A stretch of 64,000 nucleotides of DNA, taken from contig OX465582.1 of NCBI GenBank assembly GCA_950022655.1, positions 87,793,801 through 87,857,800 on the forward strand, in the 5' to 3' direction. Source of the stretch: Alentia gelatinosa (lineage: Eukaryota; Annelida; Polychaeta; Phyllodocida; Polynoidae). The notes under the pieces were generated by a model that was not told the origin of the DNA, did not search any database, and worked only from the letters and a program-made list of their open reading frames with translations. Shown here piece after piece: positions 8,530-19,071 of this stretch. Positions within the stretch are counted from its first letter, which is position 1, and every line of letters begins with the position of its first letter. Made by a program: the position numbers and the translations under genes.

Positions 8530-9260
8530 CTGTGAAATAAAAATAGAAAAGATTTAATATCAGGATGATCACGTCAATAAAAAAAGAAAAAAGAAAAAAC
8601 TTCAGAATGGTTACATTACAGAGCAGCACCACTGCGTCTTCTGTGAAATAAACAGAGAAAAAAATATAATGTTCATCAGAATGGTCATGTCAATAAAAAC
8701 AGAAAAAATATAACATCAGAATGGTCGTGCTACACAGCCGCACCACAGCATCTTCTGTGAAATAAAACAGAATAAATATAACATCAGAATGGTCACGTCA
8801 ATAAAAACAGAAAAAAAACACAGCAGAATAATCATGTTAATAAAAACGTTAATAAAAACAGAAAAAATATAACATCAGAATTGTCACGTTACACAGCCAT
8901 AGCACAGCGTCTTCTGTGTGATAAAAACAGGAAAAATAATAACATCAGAATGGTCACATAACATAGCTGCACCACCGCGTCTTCTGTGAAATAAAAATAT
9001 AAAAAATATAACATCAGAATGGTCACGCTAATAAAAACAGAAAAAAACCCCATCAGAATGGTCAAGTTACACAGCCACACCACCACATCTTCTGTGTGAT
9101 AAAAACAGGAAAAATTTAACATCAGAATGGTCATGTCAATAAAAACAGGGTAAAATAATAACCTCAGAAAGGTCACGTCAGTAAAAACAGAAAAAAGACA
9201 ACCTCAGGATGTCATGTTACACAGCCGCACCACTGCGTCTTCTGTGCAATAAAAACAGAA
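8530..9260 (-). repeat. Tandem array copying the acceptor and first codons of exon 8296-8529
   Basis: Six degenerate copies lie at about 8602-8656, 8717-8770, 8876-8930, 8946-9000, 9053-9107 and 9203-9256, all in the same orientation as the exon. On the minus strand most read TTTCACAG then AAGACGC.GTGGTG and a stretch encoding EDAVV.LCNVTIL-like residues. Between them lie shorter CAGAATGGTCACGTCAATAAAAACAG units. The array therefore consists of repeated 3' splice sites and exon starts located inside the intron. Confidence 0.9.
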
Positions 9261-9369
9261 GAAAAAGAAGTATTTTCGGACAGATCTAGTGATGGTATGA
9301 CTGTTTGGCACCCAAACAAATTTTTAACAAAAAAGAGCAAAGAAAAACTTATCTCAGAATGGGGAGATT

Positions 9370-9550
9370 TGGACTTGAGGTCGAGCAGAATCGGTCATTA
9401 CCCCCATGCTAGTAGTGCCCGACCTGATAATAATCGGATCAGTGAAGTGCGTGCAGCGACATGAAGTTCACCGATTCTGACCGACCCGACGGATCCCTCG
9501 GGCAAAGGTGTGATCGGGAAGAATCAACATGTCGCTGTCTTATAGGCTTA
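9370..9550 (+). repeat. GATCGG-family palindromic repeat
   Basis: It carries AATAATCGGATC, GCGACATGAAGTTCACCG, CGACCCGACGGAT and CATGTCGCTGTCTTATAGGCTTA. It belongs to the family described at 6890-7090, and its flanks share the TCGCTGTCTTAT terminus. Confidence 0.65.
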
Positions 9551-9935
9551 AGAGGATCAACTCTCATAACAGACATCTTTTGCTCAGGACGAAATATAAT
9601 TTTTAACCTCCACTTCATATTGCTAACCCTGTAAACGGACCAACCGATACATGGTCCTCTCTATTGTCCAGCACTACTTATATAACATAGATTATACTGT
9701 TACTCACAACTTGAGGATCTGATAAACCACACATGACAATGGGGTCACTGCAATCACGATATCACCTGAGTGTTTGTCTACAAGCCGCAGATAAACGATG
9801 TATCATTCCCAGAACCTGGCCAAAGACTCGTGAAGAGTTTTACAGACTAGGATAATTGTTGATGGAAACTGTGGCATGAAGGACATCGGCAGTTCAGTAG
9901 GTCAAGGCTGGTGGGTGCACCACAGAGTCGGGGAT

Positions 9936-10728
9936 TTTATCTCATCCCGGTATTTTTCTCCATAGACTTAACATTGGGAACTCGTATTTAACGCCCATTA
10001 GATATTTAGGAAAAATATCCAATATGTCATAACGGGGCTATGCACATCTGCTCCCTTTCAACGCTACCGTGTGAATGCCGATTTCGAGCGAAGTCGGCTG
10101 CTATGTCATCATCGAATTTTCACCTAGTGACGTGATGTCATACTGTCAACAAAGCCATGGTAGCGATGTTGTGTGGTGAGTTACTATGGATATGAGCAGG
10201 GTGTCAACAACCTGGTGTAACTTAGGGTTCTCTGAATAAAAGTTTGCGGAGAAAATACACGGTTTCTTCAGGCGTTTGAATAAAAGGTGCATTTAAACAC
10301 ACAGTCCTAGCAAGTGTCTAGGCCAAATCTGAAATAGAGTTTATTACAGAATTGTTATGCTCAGCTTCACAGAGTGTTGGCTGAGTTGGTCGGCGGATAG
10401 GATACCAAGGTAGGTATGATGAGTTTTTACCGTTGATAACAGCATTGTGGGGGTTGTGTCGGATAGAGAAACAGTCAACATGATGGTACAAAAAAAAAAA
10501 AAAATCCAATAGGGGATTAGGGGATTATGTCACAAATGATAGCCCATTAGTCAATGTTAAGGGTGAGATAAATTCAGAAATCCATTCAGGTTTAGTGTCA
10601 GAGCTCGATCCCGTCCCGTTTGAATCGCTATGTAATTCATGCGGCCTCGCCTTGTGAATTACTATGTGATTCAAACTCGATGGGATACGAGCTCAGACCC
10701 TTAACTCTCATAGGTTTCCTGTATATTA
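9936..10728 (+). mobile_element. Alpha-type palindromic MITE split by a nested retroposon
   Basis: The left part starts TTTTATCTCATCCCGG and ends ATCCAAT at 10023. The right part resumes after ATCCAAT at 10504-10510 with GGGGATTATGTCACAAATG, then GGTGAGATAAATTCAGAAA, the alpha palindrome (about 10600-10700) and ATAGGTTTCC. Uninterrupted copies (for example 34262-34560) run straight from ATCCAAT into GGGG/GGAGATTATGTCAC, so 10024-10503 is an insertion. Confidence 0.8.
10024..10510 (+). mobile_element. Nested retroposon with poly-A tail and ATCCAAT target duplication
   Basis: About 480 bp lies between two ATCCAAT copies (10017-10023 and 10504-10510) and ends in about 15 A. It has a TGGCTGAGTTGG motif at 10376-10387 that fits a tRNA-type A-box, but no clear B-box. 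Target duplication plus A-tail indicates LINE-mediated insertion. Whether it is a SINE or a processed transcript is open. Confidence 0.75.
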
Positions 10729-10854
10729 TCCTACCCCTAATAAAACGCCATAGGCTTAACATGGGATTTATTTATGTCATCGGGTGTGACATAAAGTGCT
10801 GTTTATGTCATTACTTTCTAATATTAAAAGAATCGTGGAAATGGGATAGCATAA

Positions 10855-10995
10855 AATCTAGATGCTGCTCGTTTCAGTTTGAGTTTATTTATATCACACA
10901 TTGTGTTGGCTCCGTAATCTCACGAGTCAAAGACGAGCTAGATTACGGAGCCAACAAAATGTGTGATATAAATCAACGCAAACTCAAACTCGTGA
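10855..10995 (+). repeat. Foldback (theta), arms about 60 bp
   Basis: GAGTTTATTTATATCACACA, then TTGTGTTGGCTCCGTAATCT on the left is mirrored by AGATTACGGAGCCAACAAAA, then TGTGTGATATAAAT and GCAAACTCAAACTCGTGACG on the right. The loop is around CACGAGTCAAAGACGAG. It is flanked by TTATCCTACCCCTAATA (10722) and by the beta element at 11005. Confidence 0.85.
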
Positions 10996-11004
10996 CGTCT
11001 CTTG

Positions 11005-11305
11005 ATAGTATCTCACCCCTGGTATTTTTGTCCCACAGGCTTAACATTGGTAACTCGTTTTCCATACCCCTATGAGTATTGCAGTCCGTTCTCCATGGTC
11101 ATATATCTAGTGCGCCATCCGTTCTTTAATGTGTAAAGGGGTGAGATAAATACAGAAAGTGACTCGTTTTGGTCAAAGTCGTCATTCTCCAACTTGTTTG
11201 AACACTACGTGATATTTCCTCGGCTGTCGCCTCGTTCATATCACTCTGTGTCAAACTCGTGGAGAACAATGACTCTGACCAAAACTTGCTGGGTTCTTTT
11301 TTAAT
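11005..11305 (+). mobile_element. Beta-type palindromic MITE
   Basis: It begins TATCTCACCCCTGGTATTTTT with CAGGCTTAACATTGG. GGGGTGAGATAAATACAGAAA at 11128 precedes a foldback whose arms contain TTTGGTCAAAGTCGTCATTC and CGTGGAGAACAATGACT, with the apex CTCGGCTGTCGCCTCG. It ends GGTTCTTTTTTAATA. Other beta copies lie at 14700-14850, 16700-16850 and 61430-61680. Confidence 0.85.
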
Positions 11306-11514
11306 ATTTAATAACTTATTTTCGCCTAACGACTATGCATTTTTACAAAGTCTACAGGAGCGACATTATTAATGGGCGGTCCAAATAAAACCGGACATAG
11401 AGGTCAAGTGCTGTCATTAAAATCATTCGGGATATAGCAAACTGCTGTATATGTTGCTATCAGTCACCTGTTCTGGCGAAGACTTAAGACGAACCTTTAA
11501 ATAATGTTGAATAC

Positions 11515-11600
11515 ATAGACAATCATCGAGGGGTTGACGCGTAGTAATACACGAGCGCTAGCGAGTGGTTTACGGAGAAAAAGGACTGGAAAAAGTTGGA
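11515..11600 (+). repeat. Half-palindrome related to the zeta foldback
   Basis: GGTTGACGCGTAGTAATACA and CGAGCGCTAGCGAGTGG, then TTTACGGAG, match one arm and apex of the foldback at 57645-57770, including the GCTAGCGCTC apex. The opposite arm is missing. Confidence 0.6.
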
Positions 11601-11852
11601 AATATTGAAATATTACTACACATTGTACTTTCAATGAATGTTCTTTTCCTTAGTTGTTATATACATATAAATGGTCACTTAAACTTATTAGATATGCAGC
11701 ATCTATAAGATTTTTTTAGGGAAGCACTATTTGCATCCGGATCCCAACACAGTCCCCTTATGTATTGTGTATATTCAGGTTGGCAGAACGAGGCGAGGCC
11801 TGTCTGTGCTCCTTCGACGCTCGAAAAAAACGCTAAAAACGCTATGAAAAAT

Positions 11853-12136
11853 TATATACCTTCCTGGCCTATGATAACATACGGCAGATGTTCTACTATG
11901 TCCCATCATAACCTGACTATCTGTCCCTAGTGATGCCAAACATTAGCATAACCTCTACAGTAAACAGGAAATTAGTCTGAAGCATTCTCAGTATTATATA
12001 CCTTCCTGGCCTATGAGAACATACGGCAGATGTTCTACTATGTCCCATCATAACCTGACTATCTGTCCCTAGTGATGCCAAACATTAGCATAACCTCTAC
12101 AGTAAACAGGAAATTAGTCTGAAGCATTCTCAGTAT
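11853..12136 (+). repeat. 142-bp tandem duplication
   Basis: The unit starting ATTATATACCTTCCTGGCC and ending CATTCTCAGTAT appears twice in direct tandem (11853-11994 and 11995-12136) with about one mismatch. The high identity implies a recent event or an assembly artefact. Confidence 0.93.
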
Positions 12137-12489
12137 CAGATATAGGGTGTTCCCTGTGAATATGACGGGGATGTTCCTCCTCCTCCGTCTTCCTTGTTTA
12201 CCCACCTTTAGTGGAGAGTGTTGGTCATTCCGGGGTCTGGGCATCTGTGATGTGATCTCAGGGATAGCCGACCATCCTCACCTGACTCTAATACCAGGAA
12301 ACAGCTATCAGCCGAATCCGGGGAATCCCATATCTCACAGTGATAGCGCCTCTTTACTATCCACCCAGTACAAAGCGAGCGGGAACACAGATAAAACAGA
12401 AATATGTTTCTAATTTATCTTAGCCTGGACATCTGTTTAACACCCATTGAGTAAGAGTTACTATACTCGCAAGCCTGTTGAGTACGAGT

Positions 12490-13070
12490 CCCTAAAGCCC
12501 ATAAGACAACGACCCGACCATTGTGCCCATTCACACCTTTGCCCGACGAATCCGTCGGGTCGGTCAGAATCGGGTCGCTGTACGCACTTCACAGACCCGA
12601 TTTTAATCGGATCGGGCATTACTAGCGTGGGGGTAATGACCGACTCTGCCCGACCATAATCGTGTCGCTGTACGCACTTCACCGACTGTTCCCGATTCTG
12701 AGAATGCCATTTGAACATCGATGCTACCTATCCTTGTCCGATTTACAAGTGCCTTATACCGATTTGTAGGGGAGACTGAGGTGATAATGAATCTGAAAAC
12801 TGTTTCCGAATATCTTAATTAGATCCAAAGTTATCAAACTTTGAATAATTTTCTATGAATCCACACCAGCGGCCTGTGGCTCACCCCGGCTTGGCTCCCG
12901 TGGCTCTCTTTGATCTCAATCGGGTCGCTGTACAAGGTCATAAAGTGGAGATGTGTGATCGGCAAAGGGTATAAGACAGCGACATTCTTGTTCCCGATTA
13001 TAATCGGTGATCGCATCTTGGAGAATCTGTGGAAAATGTCGCTGTCTTATGGGCTTAATGTTAAGCCTGT
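12490..13070 (+). repeat. Two GATCGG-family palindromic repeats
   Basis: The first copy (12490-12720) has ATAAGACAACGACCCGACCA, CGACGAATCCGTCGGGTCGG and GATTTTAATCGGATCGGGC, ending GAATGCCATTTG. The second (12905-13065) has GATCTCAATCGGGTCGCTG, GACATTCTTGTTCCCGATTA and TGTCGCTGTCTTATGGGCTT. Both are strongly self-complementary. Confidence 0.7.
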
Positions 13071-13399
13071 GGACGTTTATACCAAGCTAAGATAAAGATT
13101 GATCCTTCGGACATTCACTATAGGTCAAACGTCCTTTCCGTATACAATGCTACCTTCCTGTGCTGCCACACTTTGCCTTTCCCTACCCTGGACTACTCAT
13201 GTCTTCTGGTCTGCTGGGGTGGACAGCATTTCACAAATTTTTGTTCTAAGACAAAAAACCATTGTACATATATCAATGTTATGTTATGTTGAATGATTGT
13301 ATTGCATGGAAGAGCAATAACCCATGAATTGAATGCAATAAAAGCTATAAAAAAATTTTTTTTAAAAAGAAGCAATTACTAATCTGTTCACCCTCTTGG

Positions 13400-13645
13400 T
13401 CGCCTTTGTTGATTTGAGTCCCACTGCAGTCACTTTTCTCCTTCGCCCCTAGCAGTGGTAGATTTACTGCTATATCAAAGGCCAATCCTCCTCATACCAT
13501 GTCTATGTGGTATGGGAAGTAAAAGAACTCTCACCTCGGTAAATGTGTAGGGGTGAGATTTCTACCTACATTCATCTCAGATTCGGTCAAACCCAAAGTC
13601 TAATTGAACAAATTGGATGTTAAACTACTTAAACAAACATTCATG
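13400..13645 (+). mobile_element. SINE-like element, single core unit
   Basis: This is the inverted relative of 5513-6200, beginning GATTTGAGTCCCACTGCAG, a B-box-like stretch. It then has one GTAGATTTACTGCTATATC...CATGTCTATGTGG core and ends GGATGTTAAACTACTTAAACA. It serves as the unexpanded reference for the five-unit array at 5696-6160. Confidence 0.65.
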
Positions 13646-13911
13646 TTTTCTCCAATCTACTTTTTTCTACAATGTAGAAAACACCTTTTATTACCCACCT
13701 GATACGGAGTCTCCATACTAAGCCTATGGAGATTACAGATCGATACTGAGGAGGATACGGAGCTCCGTACCCTCCTAGGAGGATACAGATTTTTGAGATG
13801 AAAGTAGTCCCAAACATAACTTCTTAATTATGTTGAAAAGTTTCATAACGATCATATTTATTGCTTAAATCTAAAAATAAGTGAGTAATAAATACAACAT
13901 TATCATAATTT

Positions 13912-14032
13912 CTATCTGTGTGGCCGTATTCTCCTTGTAGTTGACACTACGCAATACTCCTCACTATCGCTCGGACTATTACTACGCGTCAACTACGCGG
14001 AGAATACGGCAACTCAGATCGAAATCATGGTA
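13912..14032 (+). repeat. Foldback (epsilon), arms about 45 bp
   Basis: The left arm has GGCCGTATTCTCC and GTAGTTGACACTACGCAATA, and the right arm has TATTACTACGCGTCAACTAC and GCGGAGAATACGGC. The apex is CTCACTATCGCTCGGA. It shares the TATTACTACGCG segment with the alpha and zeta foldbacks although the outer arms differ. Confidence 0.85.
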
Positions 14033-14037
14033 ATATT

Positions 14038-14180
14038 GTGTATTTATCCTACCCCTAATATAAAATCCCATAGGCTTAACATTGGGTTTCCGTATGCCAC
14101 GCTGACTGGCATACGGATTTTTATATGCCACTAGTGGCATACAGAATTGTTATCACGTAATATTCCCAAATCGAGGAGAT
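14038..14180 (+). mobile_element. TATCCTACCCC-type MITE terminus
   Basis: TTTATCCTACCCCTAATA, then ATCCCATAGGCTTAACATTGGG, resembles the subterminal part of the TATCTCACCCC family but has a different terminus. The interior has GGCATACGGATTTTTATATG, a short palindrome. Related termini lie at 10720, 26605-26635, 56125, 62215 and 62445. Confidence 0.65.
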
Positions 14181-14318
14181 AAACTCAAAACCTGATTCGC
14201 TTTAATCTTGGCCACTGCATTCCACTCCTGAAGTTTTGACTCCGGACTTCACTCAGCTTCGCCTCATGAAGTCACTTTGCCAAACTCCAGTCGTGGAAAA
14301 CGGTGGCCAAGATTAAAC
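14180..14318 (+). repeat. Foldback (delta), arms about 55 bp
   Basis: GCTTTAATCTTGGCCACTGC and TTCCACTCCTGAAGTTTTG on the left mirror CAAACTCCAGTCGTGGAA and ACGGTGGCCAAGATTAAACC on the right. The apex contains AGCTTCGCC at 14255-14263, the same apex sequence as other foldbacks here. Confidence 0.88.
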
Positions 14319-14699
14319 CTCATCCAGTTTTACGATGGTGTGTTGTTTAATTCTGTCGTTTCGTCACAGTAAATTAACACTAATAAATACTTGCAGATAA
14401 AATAATATTTTCGGTAATTATGAACTGAGCTATCTTTTTGCATCGGGACTGTAATTTGCTCAAGCAAATACTATAACGATATAAGTACAATATTCCCACG
14501 TATGCTCTTCAATGTCTGCCGACGACTCTACCTGTAGCTTTCACTCATGCTCTATATATCAAGCGGATCCTCCGTCTCAGGCGAAGGAATGATGTAATTC
14601 TGGGAATTGGCTCGTAAATCGTCTGCTGAATGAGGTGTCACAGAAAAATCTTTGCAATATGGCTGCTCTGTTCTATTCTGCATTCTAGAAATGAGACAA

Positions 14700-14850
14700 A
14701 TTAAAGAAGAAACCAACAAGTTTTGGTCAAATTCATCGTTCTCCAGTCTGTCGTGGTGTGATATGAACGAGGCGACAGCAAACTGAATATCACGTAGCGG
14801 CCAAACGAGTTGGAGAATGATGACTTTGACCAAAATGATGTGCTTTCTGT
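14700..14850 (-). mobile_element. Beta foldback inside duplication copy 1
   Basis: CAAGTTTTGGTCAAATTCAT, then CGTTCTCCAGTC, mirrors GAGTTGGAGAATGATGACTT and TGACCAAAATGATG. The apex is GAACGAGGCGACAGC. The duplicated copy lies at 16698-16848. Confidence 0.85.
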
Positions 14851-14982
14851 ATTTATCTCAACAATGTACATACTAAAAGAATGGACAACAGACAGGATAA
14901 AGACCATGAAGAACAGACTTCAATACTCATAGGGGCAAGGAGAACAAGTTCCCAATTTTAAGCCTATGGGAGGTACACATAG

Positions 14983-15480
14983 ATACACGCTGCCTATGTG
15001 TTCTCTATGGATACTTTGTATTAGGGGGATATATCTGTATGCTCCGGGTATTCAATACACGCTCCCCATGTGTTTTCTGTGAACACATTATATTAAGTGG
15101 ATATATCTGTATGCTCTGGGTATGGTGATACACACTCCCTATGTGTTCTCTATGGACACTTTCTATTAGGGGGATATATCTGTATGCTCCGGGAATTTCG
15201 ATACACGCTCCCCATGTGTTTTCTGTGAACACATTATATTAAGTAGATATATCTGTATGCTCCGGGTATGGTGATACATGCTCACCATGTGTTTTCTATG
15301 GACACTTTGTATTAGGGGGATATATCTGTATGCTCCGGGAATTTCGATACACGCTCCCCATGTGTTTTCTGTGAACACATTATATTAAGTGGATATATCT
15401 GTATGCTCCGGGTATGGTGATACACGCTCACCATGAGTTTTCTATGGACACTTTGTATTAGGTGGATAACAAGTGGCATT
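14983..15480 (+). repeat. 73-bp satellite array, seven units
   Basis: ATACAC landmarks fall at 14983, 15055, 15128, 15201, 15274, 15347 and 15420. Two variants roughly alternate: one with GACACTTTGTATTAGGGGG and one with GAACACATTATATTAAGTGG. This resembles a dimeric higher-order repeat. The same array recurs in duplication copy 2 at 16981-17478. Confidence 0.93.
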
Positions 15481-15847
15481 AATATACCCCAGATAATAGC
15501 GGAAATTAATCAAGAGATCCATATGCCGCATGACCCAGTGAGTACAGGCACACCTGACTGTATAAGTCTGATACATGACGATCCACACACTCACCTGCCC
15601 CTGATGCGGTCTAATTATGTTTTTCTCAGAAATATTACTTTCCTGTGCTTGACTCTCAGAAACCAGGCCAAACGACAACGCCTTCCCCTAAAGAGAAACC
15701 ACCAAAAAAAAGTCCACTCCTTCCAGATATTTTATCAAAAAAGAAATATCATCAAATGCATTTGATTTGTTTTTTTCTATATGATGCACTTCTTCCTGGT
15801 AAATACGTACTTACGTTATTTTTATAGAGCAAAACTCTAAAGGTCTA

Positions 15848-16120
15848 AGGTCAGAGCTTGTATCCAATCGAGTTTGAATTGCATAATAATTCACAAGGCA
15901 AAGCCGCTTGAATTACGTAGCGATTCATACAAGATGGGATCGAACTCTGGCCCTAAACTTGAATAAGTTTCTGAATATATCTCACCCTTCATATTGACTA
16001 AAAGGTTAACATTTGTGACATAATTCCCTCATTGAGTATTATTTTTAAATACTCAATGGGTGATGGATAAAAGTCCCCAATGTTACGTCTCCAGGAAAAA
16101 ATACCAGGGGTGAGATAAAG
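15848..16120 (-). mobile_element. Alpha-type palindromic MITE, inverted
   Basis: The alpha foldback (GGTCAGAGCTTGTATCC, then TCGAGTTTGAATTGC, mirrored at 15905-15955) comes first. It is followed by GTTTCTGAATATATCTCACCC, the 130-bp unique part and CAGGGGTGAGATAAAG. The element order is the reverse of 34262-34560. Copy 2 lies at 17846-18118. Confidence 0.85.
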
Positions 16121-16569
16121 AATTGTACTGACCTTTGAAGCAAGATGTAAATGATGGCTTTCTGAGTAACTGTTATAAAGCCCATAAGACAGCGACATTA
16201 TCCACAGATTCTCCCCGATCCGATCACCGATTATAATCGGGAACAAGAATGTCGCTGTTTTTTTGTTTTTTTTATTATTAGGTATGATTCGCCAGTACAA
16301 AGACTTCGATCTTCCATCAACCTTGTGACATTCTGTTTTCTCCATTAACTTTCTACTTTCTTTGATGACGTAGTCTCCTTCTAACAAGTACGAACTTTCC
16401 CAAATGCGTGCTCTTGTGCCTTATCCCATATTTGGTAAGATTCTGCCGTTTTTTCTACTTTGTCCGTCCAGCTGCTTTTTGCTGAAGACACGATTGGTGA
16501 GGACGTATTTACCGTTCTGATGGCAGTGGTAGAAGTACAGGTTCTTCACCCCATGCACCGCTCACCCAC

Positions 16570-18567
16570 CCGTCTCAGGCGAAGGAATGATGTAATTCTG
16601 GGAATTGGCTCGTAAATCGTCTGCTGAATGAGGTGTCACAGAAAAATCTTTGCAATATGGCTGCTCTGTTCTATTCTGCATTCTAGAAATGAGACAAATT
16701 AAAGAAGAAACCAACAAGTTTTGGTCAAATTCATCGTTCTCCAGTCTGTCGTGGTGTGATATGAACGAGGCGACAGCAAACTGAATATCACGTAGCGGCC
16801 AAACGAGTTGGAGAATGATGACTTTGACCAAAATGATGTGCTTTCTGTATTTATCTCAACAATGTACATACTAAAAGAATGGACAACAGACAGGATAAAG
16901 ACCATGAAGAACAGACTTCAATACTCATAGGGGCAAGGAGAACAAGTTCCCAATTTTAAGCCTATGGGAGGTACACATAGATACACGCTGCCTATGTGTT
17001 CTCTATGGATACTTTGTATTAGGGGGATATATCTGTATGCTCCGGGTATTCAATACACGCTCCCCATGTGTTTTCTGTGAACACATTATATTAAGTGGAT
17101 ATATCTGTATGCTCTGGGTATGGTGATACACACTCCCTATGTGTTCTCTATGGACACTTTCTATTAGGGGGATATATCTGTATGCTCCGGGAATTTCGAT
17201 ACACGCTCCCCATGTGTTTTCTGTGAACACATTATATTAAGTAGATATATCTGTATGCTCCGGGTATGGTGATACATGCTCACCATGTGTTTTCTATGGA
17301 CACTTTGTATTAGGGGGATATATCTGTATGCTCCGGGAATTTCGATACACGCTCCCCATGTGTTTTCTGTGAACACATTATATTAAGTGGATATATCTGT
17401 ATGCTCCGGGTATGGTGATACACGCTCACCATGAGTTTTCTATGGACACTTTGTATTAGGTGGATAACAAGTGGCATTAATATACCCCAGATAATAGCGG
17501 AAATTAATCAAGAGATCCATATGCCGCATGACCCAGTGAGTACAGGCACACCTGACTGTATAAGTCTGATACATGACGATCCACACACTCACCTGCCCCT
17601 GATGCGGTCTAATTATGTTTTTCTCAGAAATATTACTTTCCTGTGCTTGACTCTCAGAAACCAGGCCAAACGACAACGCCTTCCCCTAAAGAGAAACCAC
17701 CAAAAAAAAGTCCACTCCTTCCAGATATTTTATCAAAAAAGAAATATCATCAAATGCATTTGATTTGTTTTTTTCTATATGATGCACTTCTTCCTGGTAA
17801 ATACGTACTTACGTTATTTTTATAGAGCAAAACTCTAAAGGTCTAAGGTCAGAGCTTGTATCCAATCGAGTTTGAATTGCATAATAATTCACAAGGCAAA
17901 GCCGCTTGAATTACGTAGCGATTCATACAAGATGGGATCGAACTCTGGCCCTAAACTTGAATAAGTTTCTGAATATATCTCACCCTTCATATTGACTAAA
18001 AGGTTAACATTTGTGACATAATTCCCTCATTGAGTATTATTTTTAAATACTCAATGGGTGATGGATAAAAGTCCCCAATGTTACGTCTCCAGGAAAAAAT
18101 ACCAGGGGTGAGATAAAGAATTGTACTGACCTTTGAAGCAAGATGTAAATGATGGCTTTCTGAGTAACTGTTATAAAGCCCATAAGACAGCGACATTATC
18201 CACAGATTCTCCCCGATCCGATCACCGATTATAATCGGGAACAAGAATGTCGCTGTTTTTTTGTTTTTTTTATTATTAGGTATGATTCGCCAGTACAAAG
18301 ACTTCGATCTTCCATCAACCTTGTGACATTCTGTTTTCTCCATTAACTTTCTACTTTCTTTGATGACGTAGTCTCCTTCTAACAAGTACGAACTTTCCCA
18401 AATGCGTGCTCTTGTGCCTTATCCCATATTTGGTAAGATTCTGCCGTTTTTTCTACTTTGTCCGTCCAGCTGCTTTTTGCTGAAGACACGATTGGTGAGG
18501 ACGTATTTACCGTTCTGATGGCAGTGGTAGAAGTACAGGTTCTTCACCCCATGCACCGCTCACCCAC
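16570..18567 (+). repeat. 1998-bp tandem duplication, copy 2
   Basis: This is the direct repeat of 14572-16569. The two copies show no difference I could find by eye. Beyond 18567 the sequence departs into CCCACCCGCCCGCCCC. Such identity means either a very young duplication or an assembly error. Confidence 0.95.
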
Positions 18568-18568
18568 C

Positions 18569-19071
18569 TCCCACCCGCCCGCCCCACACAGCCTAGACTG
18601 GCGGTAATGGTGTTGGATTTCTGGCACTGTATAGCGCCAGTATTTCCTATACTCTCCTTACAGATATCTTGGCCACTGATCGGGATATCTGATGGGAGAC
18701 TAATACCCTCTCACTTTGATCTTGATTGGGTGACAGTCAGGAGTAGGCGAAATTTATTGCTATGATAACACAGGCAGCCAGGGAACTGGAGGAGAGGAGG
18801 AGGGAGGGGTAGGAGGAGGTTTTTTGTCTTTTTTTCCCCAGTTTTTATTTATCCTGGAGGATCTACGTAGGGAGCTAGTCCCTGTTTTCGGTAGGCTCCA
18901 GTGGCCACATAAAGTTTCCCTATTCGAAATTGATTTCGTACACTCTGTGATACATTTACCACAGGAAAACATTGTTGGTAATTGTATACTACTTTATAGC
19001 TAATTACTGACTTAATACAGAACAGCAACAAAACATAACTGGTGATATTTACAATGCAGGATGATAACAAT
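18569..19071 (+). other. Unclassified spacer with an inverted repeat fragment
   Basis: The spacer holds a C-rich edge, a purine-rich run at 18790-18820 and, at 18845-18915, the inverted relative of the poly-A repeat at 8195-8280. There is no gene. It ends at the 5' LTR boundary. Confidence 0.55.

Larger units (their letters stand above)
14572..16569 (+). repeat. 1998-bp tandem duplication, copy 1
   Basis: The unit from CCGTCTCAGGCGAAGG (14572) to GCTCACCCACC is repeated immediately at 16570-18567. Every open frame inside it is identical in the two copies and offset by exactly 1998 bases. It contains a beta palindrome (14700-14850), the 73-bp satellite (14983-15480), an inverted alpha MITE (15848-16120) and a GATCGG palindrome (16175-16262). 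There is no host gene in it. Confidence 0.95.

Noticed and set aside
12447..12718. Pair of opposed frames (70 and 85 codons) rich in Arg/Asp
   Set aside because: They arise from the palindromic GATCGG-family repeat and have no independent support.
14552..16905. Identical small frames repeated 1998 bases apart, suggesting duplicated genes
   Set aside because: They cross foldback arms and satellite units, and their identity reflects the tandem duplication, not coding constraint.
18600..18740. Loose resemblance to a 5S rRNA 3' half (GATGGGAGACTAATACC)
   Set aside because: Only one short block is similar; the internal promoter and the rest of the molecule are missing.
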